From contig NZ_PYON01000013.1 of assembly GCF_003026355.1 (NCBI RefSeq), positions 1-64,000 of the forward strand: a stretch of DNA of 64,000 nucleotides, read 5' to 3'. Position 1 is the stretch's first letter, and each line of letters starts with the position of its first letter. The notes under the pieces were generated by a model. It saw nothing but the letters and a program-made list of their open reading frames with translations, did not search any database and was not told where the DNA came from. This DNA is from Photobacterium kishitanii. Lineage in GTDB: Bacteria > Pseudomonadota > Gammaproteobacteria > Enterobacterales > Vibrionaceae. A program made the position numbers and the translations under genes. Positions 1-8,404 of the stretch are shown here, piece after piece.

Positions 1-224
1 CATACCTCATACCTCATACCTCATACCTCATACCTCATACCTCATACCTCATACCTCATACCTCATACCTCATACCTCATACCTCATACCTCATACCTCA
101 TACCTCATACCTCATACCTCATACCTCATACCTCGCATCTCATACCTCACATCTCATACCTCACATCTCATACCTCGCATCTCATACCTCATACCTCGTA
201 TCTCGTACCTCGTATCTCGTATCA
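1..224. repeat. Heptanucleotide tandem repeat (CATACCT)n
   Basis: Thirty-two consecutive 7-base units fill this stretch. The first 19 (1-133) are perfect CATACCT; the next 13 are degenerate (CGCATCT, CACATCT, CGTATCT, CGTACCT), and only the last unit ends off-consensus (CGTATCA). All variants fit C-[A/G]-[T/C]-A-[C/T]-C-T, so they differ only by transitions. The array starts at base 1, so it continues left and its full length is unknown. It lies just beyond the terminator of the leftward reductase gene. The period is not a multiple of three and no reading frame is evident. A slippage-prone VNTR is the simplest reading. Confidence 0.95.
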
Positions 225-259
225 TGATAAAAACATTTAATATTCAGTCACAATGGATC

Positions 260-290
260 AAAAAAAGGCACACTCAAATGAGTGTGCCTT
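260..290 (-). terminator. Rho-independent terminator of the reductase gene
   Basis: A 12-bp perfect stem (265-276 with 279-290, AAGGCACACTCA and its complement) is followed, read on the minus strand, by a U tract from the A run at 260-266. It sits 23 bases past the stop of the leftward gene. Confidence 0.85.
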
Positions 291-313
291 GATATTGAAC
301 TTAATAAATTTAT

Positions 314-2314
314 TTAAATATTACGTGCGACTTCGTAAGCATCCCAAACCGCATTCATGATATTAGACACTTTACGTGCATCACCAATGAGGTAAGTATC
401 TTTACCGCGACTTAAAATCTCATCATGAAGATCGTTAACGCTTGAATAACCAACGGCAATACAAACATTATCAGCCGCAATCTGTTCAACTCCAGTAGCG
501 GTTTCAATATGCGCATGACCATTCTTATAACCGACAAACTTACTGCTGGTCATAATGTTAACTTGTGCTTCTTCCATTAAATCAAGCAACATTGATTTGT
601 TAGCCCAGTTAGTATCAGCACCACCGTCCATCACTTTAGCAAGATATTCAACCACTGTTACTTGCTTGCCTTGGTTTTTCAACCACAGCGCGACTTCACA
701 ACCCACTAGACCACCACCGATAATCACCACGTTGTTACCCACTGGCTTTTTGGCTAATAAGATATCATCAGCACTACAAATCTGAGGTTCATCAATACCT
801 TCAATATTACGTAACCGTACTGGCACTGAACCTGTTGCTATAATTACGGCTTGCGCGTCATCTAACTCTTTTGAGTCTTTATCAATAACGGTATTTAAGT
901 ACATCGGCACAGCAAGGCGTTCTAACTCAACACGATACCAATCAAGTAGTTTCTCATCCGCTTTTTTAAAATCAGGGGCTGCGGCTTCGTAAATATGGCC
1001 ACCAATTTGATCTGATTTTTCAAATAACTTTACTTCATGACCAGCAAGTTTCGCTACTCGTGCACTTTCAAGACCAGCAATACCACCACCGATAACAATC
1101 ACACGTTTAGGCTCTAATGCTTTTTCAATATTGTAAATTTTTTCACGACCACAAGCAGGGTTTACTGAACATGAGATTGGTTTATGGTTAAAAATACGCT
1201 GTAAACAGCCATCGTGACAACCGATACAAGGACGAATCTGCTCTTCACGATTTTTCATGACCTTGTTTGGCCACTCAGGATCAGTCAATAACGGACGCGC
1301 TAGGCCGACAAAGTCAATTGAACCATTTTTAATCGAGTCTTGAGCTAGTTGAGGATCCCCCATCTTACCGCCCATGATGATAGGCACATTAACAACATCT
1401 TTAAGTTGTTTAACAAATGGAAGATATAGACCATCTTTAGCGTATAGCGGTGGGTGTGCCCAATACCATGCATCATAAGAGCCCGTATCCGCATTAAAGC
1501 CATCATAACCCGCTTTTTCAAGGATCTTAGCTAACTCAAGTCCTTCTTCAGTATCACGTCCAGATTCTTTAGCTGCGACATTAATACCGCCTTTACCCAA
1601 TTCTTTAATGAATGAGCGAATACTGTAACGTACGGTTACTGGATAGTTTTCACCCGCACCACGACGAATAGCTTTAAGAATTTCAATCGGGAAAGTCGCA
1701 CGCTGCTCCAAATCACCATTGAAGCGATCGCTACGATCTTTGTTAAACACTGACATGGTAAATTGATCAGCTAAGTAACCTTCATGAACCGCATGCAATT
1801 CAATGCCATCAAAACCAACTTTTTTAGCAATGGCAGCCGCTTCTTCAAAACGAGAAATAATGCGTTCCACTTCTTCCGTGGTTAAAGCACGACACATCAC
1901 ATCAGGTTGCCAGTAGTTAGGCACTTCTGTTGGTGCAACTGGTTGAGTTTCAAGCAGTGTCGGTTTTGCTACTCGACCAAGACCAGCAGACACTTGTAAA
2001 AAGATTTTTGCGCCATAAGAATGTACACGCTCAATCATTTCATAACATGAATTTTCAAAAGCAGTAGGATTATGAGTTACACAGGTAAATGTCGGCATTT
2101 TCATGCGCTCAATTTCATTTTCTACCTTCGTAAAACCCGTAATAATCAGACCCACACCGCCCTTCGCTCTTTCAACAAAATAATCAGCAGCGCGTTGATT
2201 AAATTCGCCTTCACGGCCAGCAAGTCCCATAAGACCCATTGGTTCCATTACAATTCGGTTTTTAATAGTTACGCTACCAATTTTCATTGGTGTAAAGAGT
2301 TCTGATCTATTCAT
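314..2314 (-). CDS. FadH/enoate-reductase-like FMN/Fe-S/FAD NADH oxidoreductase
   Basis: A 666-residue three-module flavoenzyme. Residues 1-340 form an Old Yellow Enzyme TIM barrel with the family active-site stretch HAVHEGY (174-180). Cys363, 366, 370 and 382 have the CX2CX3CX11C spacing of the 4Fe-4S site in 2,4-dienoyl-CoA reductase FadH. From about 405 come an FAD-binding GGGIAG (409-414) and a second GGGLVG nucleotide site (533-538). Family members reduce activated C=C bonds (dienoyl-CoA, 2-enoates, bile-acid intermediates) with NAD(P)H, electrons passing FAD, Fe-S, FMN. The substrate cannot be read from sequence; a true FadH is less likely than an enoate/enone reductase, but this is inference. 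It is monocistronic, with its own terminator and a 514-bp upstream gap. No strong ribosome binding site precedes the ATG. Confidence 0.85.
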   Translation of the reverse strand: MNRSELFTPMKIGSVTIKNRIVMEPMGLMGLAGREGEFNQRAADYFVERAKGGVGLIITGFTKVENEIERMKMPTFTCVTHNPTAFENSCYEMIERVHSYGAKIFLQVSAGLGRVAKPTLLETQPVAPTEVPNYWQPDVMCRALTTEEVERIISRFEEAAAIAKKVGFDGIELHAVHEGYLADQFTMSVFNKDRSDRFNGDLEQRATFPIEILKAIRRGAGENYPVTVRYSIRSFIKELGKGGINVAAKESGRDTEEGLELAKILEKAGYDGFNADTGSYDAWYWAHPPLYAKDGLYLPFVKQLKDVVNVPIIMGGKMGDPQLAQDSIKNGSIDFVGLARPLLTDPEWPNKVMKNREEQIRPCIGCHDGCLQRIFNHKPISCSVNPACGREKIYNIEKALEPKRVIVIGGGIAGLESARVAKLAGHEVKLFEKSDQIGGHIYEAAAPDFKKADEKLLDWYRVELERLAVPMYLNTVIDKDSKELDDAQAVIIATGSVPVRLRNIEGIDEPQICSADDILLAKKPVGNNVVIIGGGLVGCEVALWLKNQGKQVTVVEYLAKVMDGGADTNWANKSMLLDLMEEAQVNIMTSSKFVGYKNGHAHIETATGVEQIAADNVCIAVGYSSVNDLHDEILSRGKDTYLIGDARKVSNIMNAVWDAYEVARNI

Positions 2315-2828
2315 TATTATGCTTTTGAGTTAATAAACATTTGCCCTGAGTCTAAAAGCAAAAGAGTTATTAATTAAGTGCATTAAATGCATGAACGCTA
2401 TGTTTACATATCATAACAATTGCTTTTTGTATGACAATAATATTAGTTTTTATGATCTTATAAACTAAAGTCATCATTAACGCTGACTTTAAGGCTATTG
2501 TTAGTTAAACAGCCATAAAACATTATAAAAAATAAGGATATTGACGTTGATAGACAATTCAACAGCCAAACAATCATGCTCATTTAATACCTAGTTAAGG
2601 TATTAATGGCGGTTTAAGTTTAAAATATCCATTCCTATTAAAATAAGTCGTTATCGTCTATAAAATCAGACAAATCCTGCTATGAAAAATATTAGCGAGC
2701 AAACTGATAAAATCATTTAAAGAATCGTTAATTTACGCTATTTGACGGTGAATGTTGCCAACGTACCCACAAAAAGACATCCCCAAAAGGAATATAATCA
2801 ATTATTGGTTACTTCTAGGAATCTTCAA
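2315..2828. other. Intergenic control region with a perfect 9-bp dyad
   Basis: This divergent intergenic region separates the leftward reductase from the rightward phosphoesterase. No gene is supported. It holds a perfect inverted repeat, TTAATACCT-AGTTA-AGGTATTAA, at 2584-2606, and a smaller palindrome TGCATTAAATGCA at 2379-2391 close to the reductase start. Both could be operators. I recognise neither as a known regulator's site. Confidence 0.5.
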
Positions 2829-3512
2829 ATGCTTAAAAAATGCATGTTAACACTGGCTTTGATTAGTATCAGTCAAGTCGCGCTGGCAAGCCCTTCCCCC
2901 TCCTCAACAACCAGCTATAATCTGTTTTTAATCCCAAGCCACAATGTTGATACAACAGTATCAACAATTAGCAATCAACTAAAACAACAACAACTATCCT
3001 CCCTTTATAGCCAAGGTTATTTACCTCATATCACGCTATATTTATCTCAATATTCAACCTCAAATCTCAAGTTACTTAAGCAACAAGCCCAACAACTTGC
3101 AAGCCAATGGCATCAATTTCCATTAACTCTTGATCATATTAAGCGTACCAAGGGAGATTGGTTGATGCTTGGGGTAAGTAACACTCGTGAACTGCAACGT
3201 TTAGCTGATACTGCAGCCATTACTGTCGCTCCACTACGTACCATGGATCAAAAAGCACCGGCTTGGGTAAATCACTACCCTGAAAAACTGGCTGCATTCC
3301 AACGTTATGGTAGTCCTAATGTCTTTACTAACTTTGAGCCTCATATCACTTTATTAGCGCAATCTGATCCGCAAAAACTGACCCAATTTATGGCTAACTA
3401 TGGTGATAAATTTCAACCAGTAAACATTAAAGCACTAGGAGTAGGTATTGCCGCGGTTAATAGTAACGGTCAGGCTAAAGCCGTTATTGCCAGCTACTCA
3501 TTTGCCAAATAA
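2829..3512 (+). CDS. Exported 2H phosphoesterase (2'-5' RNA ligase-like)
   Basis: A 227-residue protein with two PHITL motifs, the H-x-T/S pair that defines the 2H phosphoesterase (LigT/2'-5' RNA ligase) superfamily. The ATG at 2829 is chosen because AGGA lies 8 bases upstream and because it opens directly into a signal peptide (Lys-Lys, hydrophobic core, cleavage near ALA-S). An upstream in-frame TTG at 2742 would bury that signal and has no support. Most 2H enzymes are cytoplasmic, so predicted export to the periplasm is unusual; the substrate may be an extracellular cyclic nucleotide or RNA end, but that is inference. The gene stands alone and converges on the RIO kinase gene across a shared terminator. 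Confidence 0.75.
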   Translation: MLKKCMLTLALISISQVALASPSPSSTTSYNLFLIPSHNVDTTVSTISNQLKQQQLSSLYSQGYLPHITLYLSQYSTSNLKLLKQQAQQLASQWHQFPLTLDHIKRTKGDWLMLGVSNTRELQRLADTAAITVAPLRTMDQKAPAWVNHYPEKLAAFQRYGSPNVFTNFEPHITLLAQSDPQKLTQFMANYGDKFQPVNIKALGVGIAAVNSNGQAKAVIASYSFAK

Positions 3513-3518
3513 CAGCGA

Positions 3519-3549
3519 TAAAAAAGCCTCAACCAAAGGTTGAGGCTTT
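3519..3549. terminator. Terminator between convergent genes
   Basis: A 12-bp perfect stem (3523-3534 with 3538-3549) with loop AAA. The A run 3519-3525 gives a good U tract for leftward transcripts of the RIO kinase gene; rightward the T run is short. It probably serves both genes. Confidence 0.8.
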
Positions 3550-3590
3550 CATGTAAAATATTGCCATATCAAACTAAATGACGATAGCGA

Positions 3591-4457
3591 TTACTCACTT
3601 TCCTCTTCATTTATTTCATCCATGAAACGGGCTCGACGTAATTCAGCCTCAGCCATAACGGCATTGATTTCAGCCATTAAGCCATCAATATCAGCATCAA
3701 CTTCGCTTTCAATATACACGCCTGTTAATTCAGTCTCTGGCGTTAGCGTACCCGCTTGAAATAATGCCCACATTTCTTTGCCATATTGAGTTTCAAGTAC
3801 TTCTGGCGCATAACGACCATAATAATTGGCCATGTTATTAACATCACGCTCAAACATCCATTTAGCGTTATTATTTGCAGAAGCATCTACCGCTTGAGGT
3901 AAATCAATAATCACTGGGCCTTGACCATCCACCAGCACATTAAATTCAGATAAATCGCCATGAATAAGACCAATGCATAACATGCGCTTAATATAGGTGA
4001 TCATTAACGCATGATCGCGTAAGGCTTGTTCTTTGGTTAGCGTGATATCATTTAAACGTGGAGCAACAGCGCCATCGGCATCTGTAATTAACTCCATCAA
4101 TAACACCCCATCAAAACAACCATAAGGGATTGGCGCACGCACATCCGCTTTTAGCAATAATGATAGTGCATCGACTTCAGCCTGTTGCCATACTTTTTCT
4201 TGCTCATCGCGGCCAAATTTAGAGCCTTTTTCCATTGCACGAGCACGGCGGCTATTGCGCACTTTACGTCCTTCACGGTAAGTAACCGCTTTTTTAAAGC
4301 TACGCTGATCGATTTCTTTATAGACCTTGGCGCAACAAATTTTGCCACCACTGCGAACAACATACACAGAGGCTTCTTTACCGCTCATCAGTTGAGATAA
4401 AACGTCATCAACAAGACCATCTTCAACGAGGGGTTGTAATCGTGGAGGAATCTTCAT
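3591..4457 (-). CDS. RIO-type serine protein kinase
   Basis: A 288-residue atypical kinase of the bacterial RIO1-like family. Visible elements, from this start: GKEASVY (nucleotide-binding loop), Lys in CAKVYK, the catalytic loop HGDLSEFNVL (catalytic Asp and metal-binding Asn), and IIDLPQAVD, the metal-binding Asp in place of DFG. A long RxGRKVRNSRRARAMEKGSKFGR stretch, split here as two halves (RxGRKVRNSRRAR, AMEKGSKFGR), is typical of this group. RIO kinases act in ribosome maturation in archaea and eukaryotes; the bacterial role is not settled. I chose the ATG at 4457 because homologues start MKxPxRhxPLVE; an in-frame ATG at 4508 adds 17 unsupported residues. Confidence 0.85.
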   Translation of the reverse strand: MKIPPRLQPLVEDGLVDDVLSQLMSGKEASVYVVRSGGKICCAKVYKEIDQRSFKKAVTYREGRKVRNSRRARAMEKGSKFGRDEQEKVWQQAEVDALSLLLKADVRAPIPYGCFDGVLLMELITDADGAVAPRLNDITLTKEQALRDHALMITYIKRMLCIGLIHGDLSEFNVLVDGQGPVIIDLPQAVDASANNNAKWMFERDVNNMANYYGRYAPEVLETQYGKEMWALFQAGTLTPETELTGVYIESEVDADIDGLMAEINAVMAEAELRRARFMDEINEEESE

Positions 4458-4880
4458 TACACCTACATTAGTCAGTAACTGGAAATATACCTGTTTATAA
4501 TATCGCATTATCGCTAGCTGACAATTTTTAACAAGTATTGATGAGTGGTTATTTCTAAACCGTCAATGTAAGTATAAAGCAACAGTAGTAAAGACATTAC
4601 CCGTAAACCACAACATTAACCTTAAAAAACAACAAGATAAAACAAAAAATACAATATGTTTTTTATTGTTAGCTACTTTTAGTAACGTTCAGTTTAAGTA
4701 TAAATAGTGGCAATAAGAGCATGACACAATAGCTACAACAATCAACTGAGAAAACAACAACATAAAATTCCGCTCTTCAATATAGCTTTCATTTTCAGCT
4801 GCTTTCATTATTAGCGCCCATAAACATACCATTCGTTAATGGTTAACGATTTAACAATAAAAATAATAATGAGAAATCAC
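4458..4880. other. Divergent intergenic region, RIO kinase / porin
   Basis: AT-rich, no supported gene. It must hold the promoters of the leftward kinase and rightward porin, but I see no convincing -35/-10 pair or clear operator. Confidence 0.4.
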
Positions 4881-6203
4881 ATGAACTATTGTTTACTGCC
4901 GAAAAAATCATTACTCACAGTAGCGATTATGAGTACGCTAACCCTGTCACCACTCGCTATGGCACAAACAAAAACGGATAACGGCTTTATTAATGGCTCG
5001 TCACTCACGACTAAATTTATCAGTGATACTCGCGTTCGCTCTCGTAATGACAACGCTGACTTTGACTCTTATGGCAGACTCAATTATTCCGCCTACAATG
5101 CCATTGTTGATTTAAACTCAGGTTACTATAACAACTTTATCGGCGTGGATGTTGCTGGTTATTTAGCTGGGGATATTTATAACAATAGTATCCAAAATGA
5201 TAATGATCAGTACTTATCAAATGAGATCTCATTCTCACAAAACCAAGACTGGGGATCAGGCAATGGCCCTCATCTAAAACTTTATACTGCTGCAGTTAAA
5301 TTTAAATACCAAGATCTCTTTAGCGGTAAAGTTGGTTTAATTCAATCAACAGGTAATGGTACTGTTGGTAACGTATGGTCATTTGTCCCTGGTACTTACC
5401 GTGGTTTAGAACTTAATGCTCATGTTGGTGGTGGTAAATTAACTTACTTCTGGGCTGATAAATACACCGCACCATGGTTACTCAGTGAGGATGATTACGT
5501 TGGCTGGGCAAATACCCAGTGGAACTATTTACACTCATTAGGTTATGAAAACAGTTTTGATAACTTCTCTTATAACCTTGGTATTGGTCAAGCTATGGAT
5601 GTTCGTTATAACGACACCAGCCGTAGCGTAAATCCAACCTCATATAAACTTTACACTCGCTATCAACTCACCCCCAATACGCAACTCGCTGCTGATTTTT
5701 ATGGTGTTAACGACAAGGTTAAATATAACGGTTTAGGTTATATGACAGGACTATCGTTACATATGAATCATGGCCAATGGAGTTGGTTATCTCAACTACG
5801 TTATGCTAACAGTAATAATGATACTGAAATTGTACCGCGTACTATTTATACCTATGCGATGAATAACGGTAGTTGGTCACAATTCTGGGATGCTTTATCT
5901 GATTGGAACCAATCTGGTGAAGTATCAATGTATAACCGTTTATCTTTTAATGCCGGTAATGGTTGGAACTACTACATGGGTGTGGGCTATGGCTCAGGCA
6001 TGGATAGCGCTAAAGTCGGCTATAGCAGTGAGGCAGCAGTAAATGGCACTGTTGGCTACACGTTACAACAAGGTACACTCAAAGGCAGTGTGGTGCAGTT
6101 ACACAGCACTTGGTTAACCCGCGACGAAGTTAAATCAGCCACTGCAGGCAAAGATGAAACCGATGTCCGTTTGCAAGTAATCATTCCCTATTCTGTGTTT
6201 TGA
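4881..6203 (+). CDS. OprD-family outer-membrane porin, ChiP-like
   Basis: A 440-residue beta-barrel precursor. The signal peptide ends near LAMA-QT; the mature part is rich in alternating aromatic/polar strands and ends IIPYSVF with the terminal Phe typical of BAM substrates. Overall pattern (early ISDTRVRSRN, GLELNAHVGGG, late TRDEVKSATAGKDETDVRLQ) resembles the E. coli chitoporin ChiP/YbfM branch of the OprD family, which takes up chito-oligosaccharides. No chitin or GlcNAc gene adjoins it, so the substrate is inferred from resemblance only. The ATG at 4881 is preferred to in-frame ATGs at 4839 and 4869, since it starts the signal peptide with GAG 7 bases upstream. Confidence 0.75.
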   Translation: MNYCLLPKKSLLTVAIMSTLTLSPLAMAQTKTDNGFINGSSLTTKFISDTRVRSRNDNADFDSYGRLNYSAYNAIVDLNSGYYNNFIGVDVAGYLAGDIYNNSIQNDNDQYLSNEISFSQNQDWGSGNGPHLKLYTAAVKFKYQDLFSGKVGLIQSTGNGTVGNVWSFVPGTYRGLELNAHVGGGKLTYFWADKYTAPWLLSEDDYVGWANTQWNYLHSLGYENSFDNFSYNLGIGQAMDVRYNDTSRSVNPTSYKLYTRYQLTPNTQLAADFYGVNDKVKYNGLGYMTGLSLHMNHGQWSWLSQLRYANSNNDTEIVPRTIYTYAMNNGSWSQFWDALSDWNQSGEVSMYNRLSFNAGNGWNYYMGVGYGSGMDSAKVGYSSEAAVNGTVGYTLQQGTLKGSVVQLHSTWLTRDEVKSATAGKDETDVRLQVIIPYSVF

Positions 6204-6225
6204 TAACTAGCCGCTACCAATATTG

Positions 6226-6254
6226 AGCCTCAACATTATGTTGGGGCTTTTTTA
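6226..6254 (+). terminator. Terminator of the porin gene
   Basis: A 10-bp stem with one G-U pair (6226-6235 with 6239-6248), loop TTA, then a T tract. Confidence 0.85.
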
Positions 6255-6401
6255 TAACAGCAGCTACAACAAGGTTATTAACGACAACTAACAGAGAAAG
6301 AGGATAGAACTAACATAAACAAGGGGGGACTTAAACCCGCTTTCCTTTGATTGATGACAAGGTGAAAAGCGAACTTAAGAAATTGAGAATAACGATGAGG
6401 C

Positions 6402-6435
6402 AAAAAAAAAGCCTCAATCTTACGATTAAGGCTTT
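6402..6435 (-). terminator. Terminator of the tRNA-Leu transcript
   Basis: Stem 6411-6419 with 6424-6432, one mismatch, flanked by a nine-base A run that is the U tract on the minus strand. It lies just past the tRNA 3' end. Confidence 0.75.
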
Positions 6436-6446
6436 CTTCTGAAATT

Positions 6447-6531
6447 TGGTGCCCGAGGACGGACTTGAACCGTCACTCCCGAAGGAAACGGATTTTGAAT
6501 CCGTCGTGTATACCAATTTCACCACTCGGGC
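6447..6531 (-). tRNA. tRNA-Leu (anticodon CAA)
   Basis: An 85-nt class II tRNA with encoded CCA. The acceptor GCCCGAG pairs with CTCGGGC; the anticodon stem ACGGA/TCCGT closes the loop TTCAAAA, giving anticodon CAA for UUG codons. There is a long variable arm (TTTCCTTCGGGAG region) and a GGTTCAAGTCC T arm. It resembles E. coli leuX. It stands alone with its own terminator. Confidence 0.95.
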
Positions 6532-6774
6532 TTATGGCGGCTATTATACGTATATCGTGTTGATGTGCAAGCAATAATCTAGAATATTTATCATATAAAT
6601 ACCCAAGCGCTGTTTTTTTAACCCACACTGGCTTTATTGATGCTTATCAAACCGCCATGTGATGGCGATCATGAATATATTTTGTAGCAATTTAGTTCAT
6701 TCATCTGAATTTAGTTTACTGCTACACTGCCGCCCATAAGGATTTGTTCACCCATCATTGATACTGGAACCATC

Positions 6775-7266
6775 ATGAAGAAAACCAAACCACAACATGC
6801 TAAACCGTCACACCAATACCCAAGCTTATTACGTCGTTTAGGCGCTTGGTTCTACGATACTCTTATCGTCGCAGCTATTTTAATGGTTGCAGGTGCACTT
6901 GCGATGGCGATTGTTGCGGCGCTACTTCATATTGGAATACTTACTTTAGGTGACTACCAAGACGCCAGTGACTATTTAATCTCAGACCCGACGGCAAGTG
7001 CGTTGTATAGTGCTTACCTTGCTATCGTGATTATTGGTTTTTATAGCTATTTTTGGACTCAAGCAGGACAAACCTTAGGCATGCGAGCATGGAAGTTAAA
7101 ACTTCAAAATGAAGATGGCTCTCGCATTAAAATTACTCAAGCCTTTATTCGTATTGCTACCTCAGCATTTGGTCTAGGTAACTTACTGGCATTTAATAAT
7201 AAACGCCGTTCAATGCAAGATATTATGGCTGAATGCGAAATGGTCGTAACGGAAAAAGTGTCATAA
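6775..7266 (+). CDS. RDD-family membrane protein
   Basis: A 163-residue inner-membrane protein of the RDD family, named for conserved Arg-Asp-Asp. RLGAWFYD near residue 25 carries the Arg and first Asp; two long hydrophobic stretches follow (about 30-58 and 80-100), then GQTLGMRAWKLKLQ, the usual motif after the membrane part. Function is not established for most members; some are linked to Na+/H+ exchange. It sits between tRNA-Leu and the lptFG operon, as an RDD gene often does in Vibrionaceae (from memory). Start ATG at 6775 follows GGAAC. Confidence 0.8.
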   Translation: MKKTKPQHAKPSHQYPSLLRRLGAWFYDTLIVAAILMVAGALAMAIVAALLHIGILTLGDYQDASDYLISDPTASALYSAYLAIVIIGFYSYFWTQAGQTLGMRAWKLKLQNEDGSRIKITQAFIRIATSAFGLGNLLAFNNKRRSMQDIMAECEMVVTEKVS

Positions 7267-7297
7267 TACCGCACTATTTTAAAATAAAATTCTTAAT

Positions 7298-7325
7298 AAA
7301 AAAGGAGCCTTCAGGCTCCTTTTTT
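7298..7325. terminator. Bidirectional terminator, RDD gene / lptG
   Basis: Stem AGGAGCC/GGCTCCT (7303-7309 with 7314-7320), loop TTCA, with an A run before and a T run after; it serves both convergent genes. Confidence 0.9.
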
Positions 7326-7330
7326 AATCG

Positions 7331-8404
7331 CTATAATTTACGTTTGAGTAAATAAATAGTGATGGCTAAAAACACTAAACTTGGCGCCAGAGCACCAATA
7401 ACTGGTGGTAAGTTATAAACTAAACTCATCGGTCCAAAGACTTGATTGGAAATATAAAACCCAAAGCCAAAGATAACCCCAGATAACACTCGCGCTCCCA
7501 TGGTAACCGAGCGTAATGGTCCAAATACAAATGATAACGCCAATAGCATCATTACTGCGATGGAGACAGGTTGTAATGCTTTACGCCAAAATGCCAATTC
7601 ATAACGCATAGCATCTTGCTTAGATTCTTTTAAATAACCCACATAATTATATAAGCCAGATAACGATAATTCTTCAGGTTTAACCGTCACAACCGCTAAT
7701 TTATCTGGCGTTAAGGTTGTTTGCCATTTTTTAGTTTCATAATGGGTATTTTTGATCTGTGCCTGATTGGTCATATCGGTCACAGTGACATTGTGCATCG
7801 TCCAGCCTTTTTGGGCATCATAACTGGCGGTTTTAGCAGATAACACATCAAGCAATTTATCTTGGTTATTAAATTGCCAAATATTAACCACATCAATTTG
7901 ATTTTTATCATGCACACGACCGAGATAAATAAAATCATTATCATCTTTGGCCCACACACCACTTTGAACCGATAGCATACTGCCGCCACTGATCCATAAT
8001 GCACGTAGTTCACGCGCCGCTTTTTGCGATTGTGGTGCCCCCCATTGGCCTAATAACGTCACAATGATCATCAATGGCACTGCCGTTTTTAGGGTGGATA
8101 AACCAATATCTAACTTAGAAAATCCAGCGGCTTGCATGACCACCAGTTCAGAGCTTGACGCTAACATCCCTAAACCGATTAATGCCCCCAGCAATACCGC
8201 CATTGGGAAAAATGTCACGATATCTTGTGGCATTGATAACAATACAAAATATAACGCTTTAAGAAGATCGTAACTGCCTTGACCGACTTTACGTAGCTGC
8301 TCAACATATTTAATGATGGCAGATAATCCAACTAACGTTGATAAGGTTAATGCCGATGTCGCGATAATAGTTCGGCCAATATACCAGTCGAGAATTTTAA
8401 ACAT
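7331..8404 (-). CDS. lptG: LPS export ABC permease LptG
   Basis: A 357-residue permease of the YjgP/YjgQ family. With LptF it forms the membrane part of the LptB2FG transporter that extracts lipopolysaccharide from the inner membrane and feeds the LptCADE bridge. Six membrane segments are arranged as three N-terminal (about 12-120) and three C-terminal (about 270-355) around a periplasmic beta-jellyroll. Its ATG overlaps the lptF stop by one base (TAATG), so the pair is translationally coupled. Confidence 0.95.
   Translation of the reverse strand: MFKILDWYIGRTIIATSALTLSTLVGLSAIIKYVEQLRKVGQGSYDLLKALYFVLLSMPQDIVTFFPMAVLLGALIGLGMLASSSELVVMQAAGFSKLDIGLSTLKTAVPLMIIVTLLGQWGAPQSQKAARELRALWISGGSMLSVQSGVWAKDDNDFIYLGRVHDKNQIDVVNIWQFNNQDKLLDVLSAKTASYDAQKGWTMHNVTVTDMTNQAQIKNTHYETKKWQTTLTPDKLAVVTVKPEELSLSGLYNYVGYLKESKQDAMRYELAFWRKALQPVSIAVMMLLALSFVFGPLRSVTMGARVLSGVIFGFGFYISNQVFGPMSLVYNLPPVIGALAPSLVFLAITIYLLKRKL

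Noticed and set aside
1..224. Possible CRISPR array or telomere-like end
   Set aside because: Units are 7 bases with no spacers, and the sequence continues directly into normal genes; it is a simple tandem repeat.
6331..6525. 64-codon frame over the tRNA-Leu gene
   Set aside because: It is translated from the tRNA itself and its terminator, a common spurious call.
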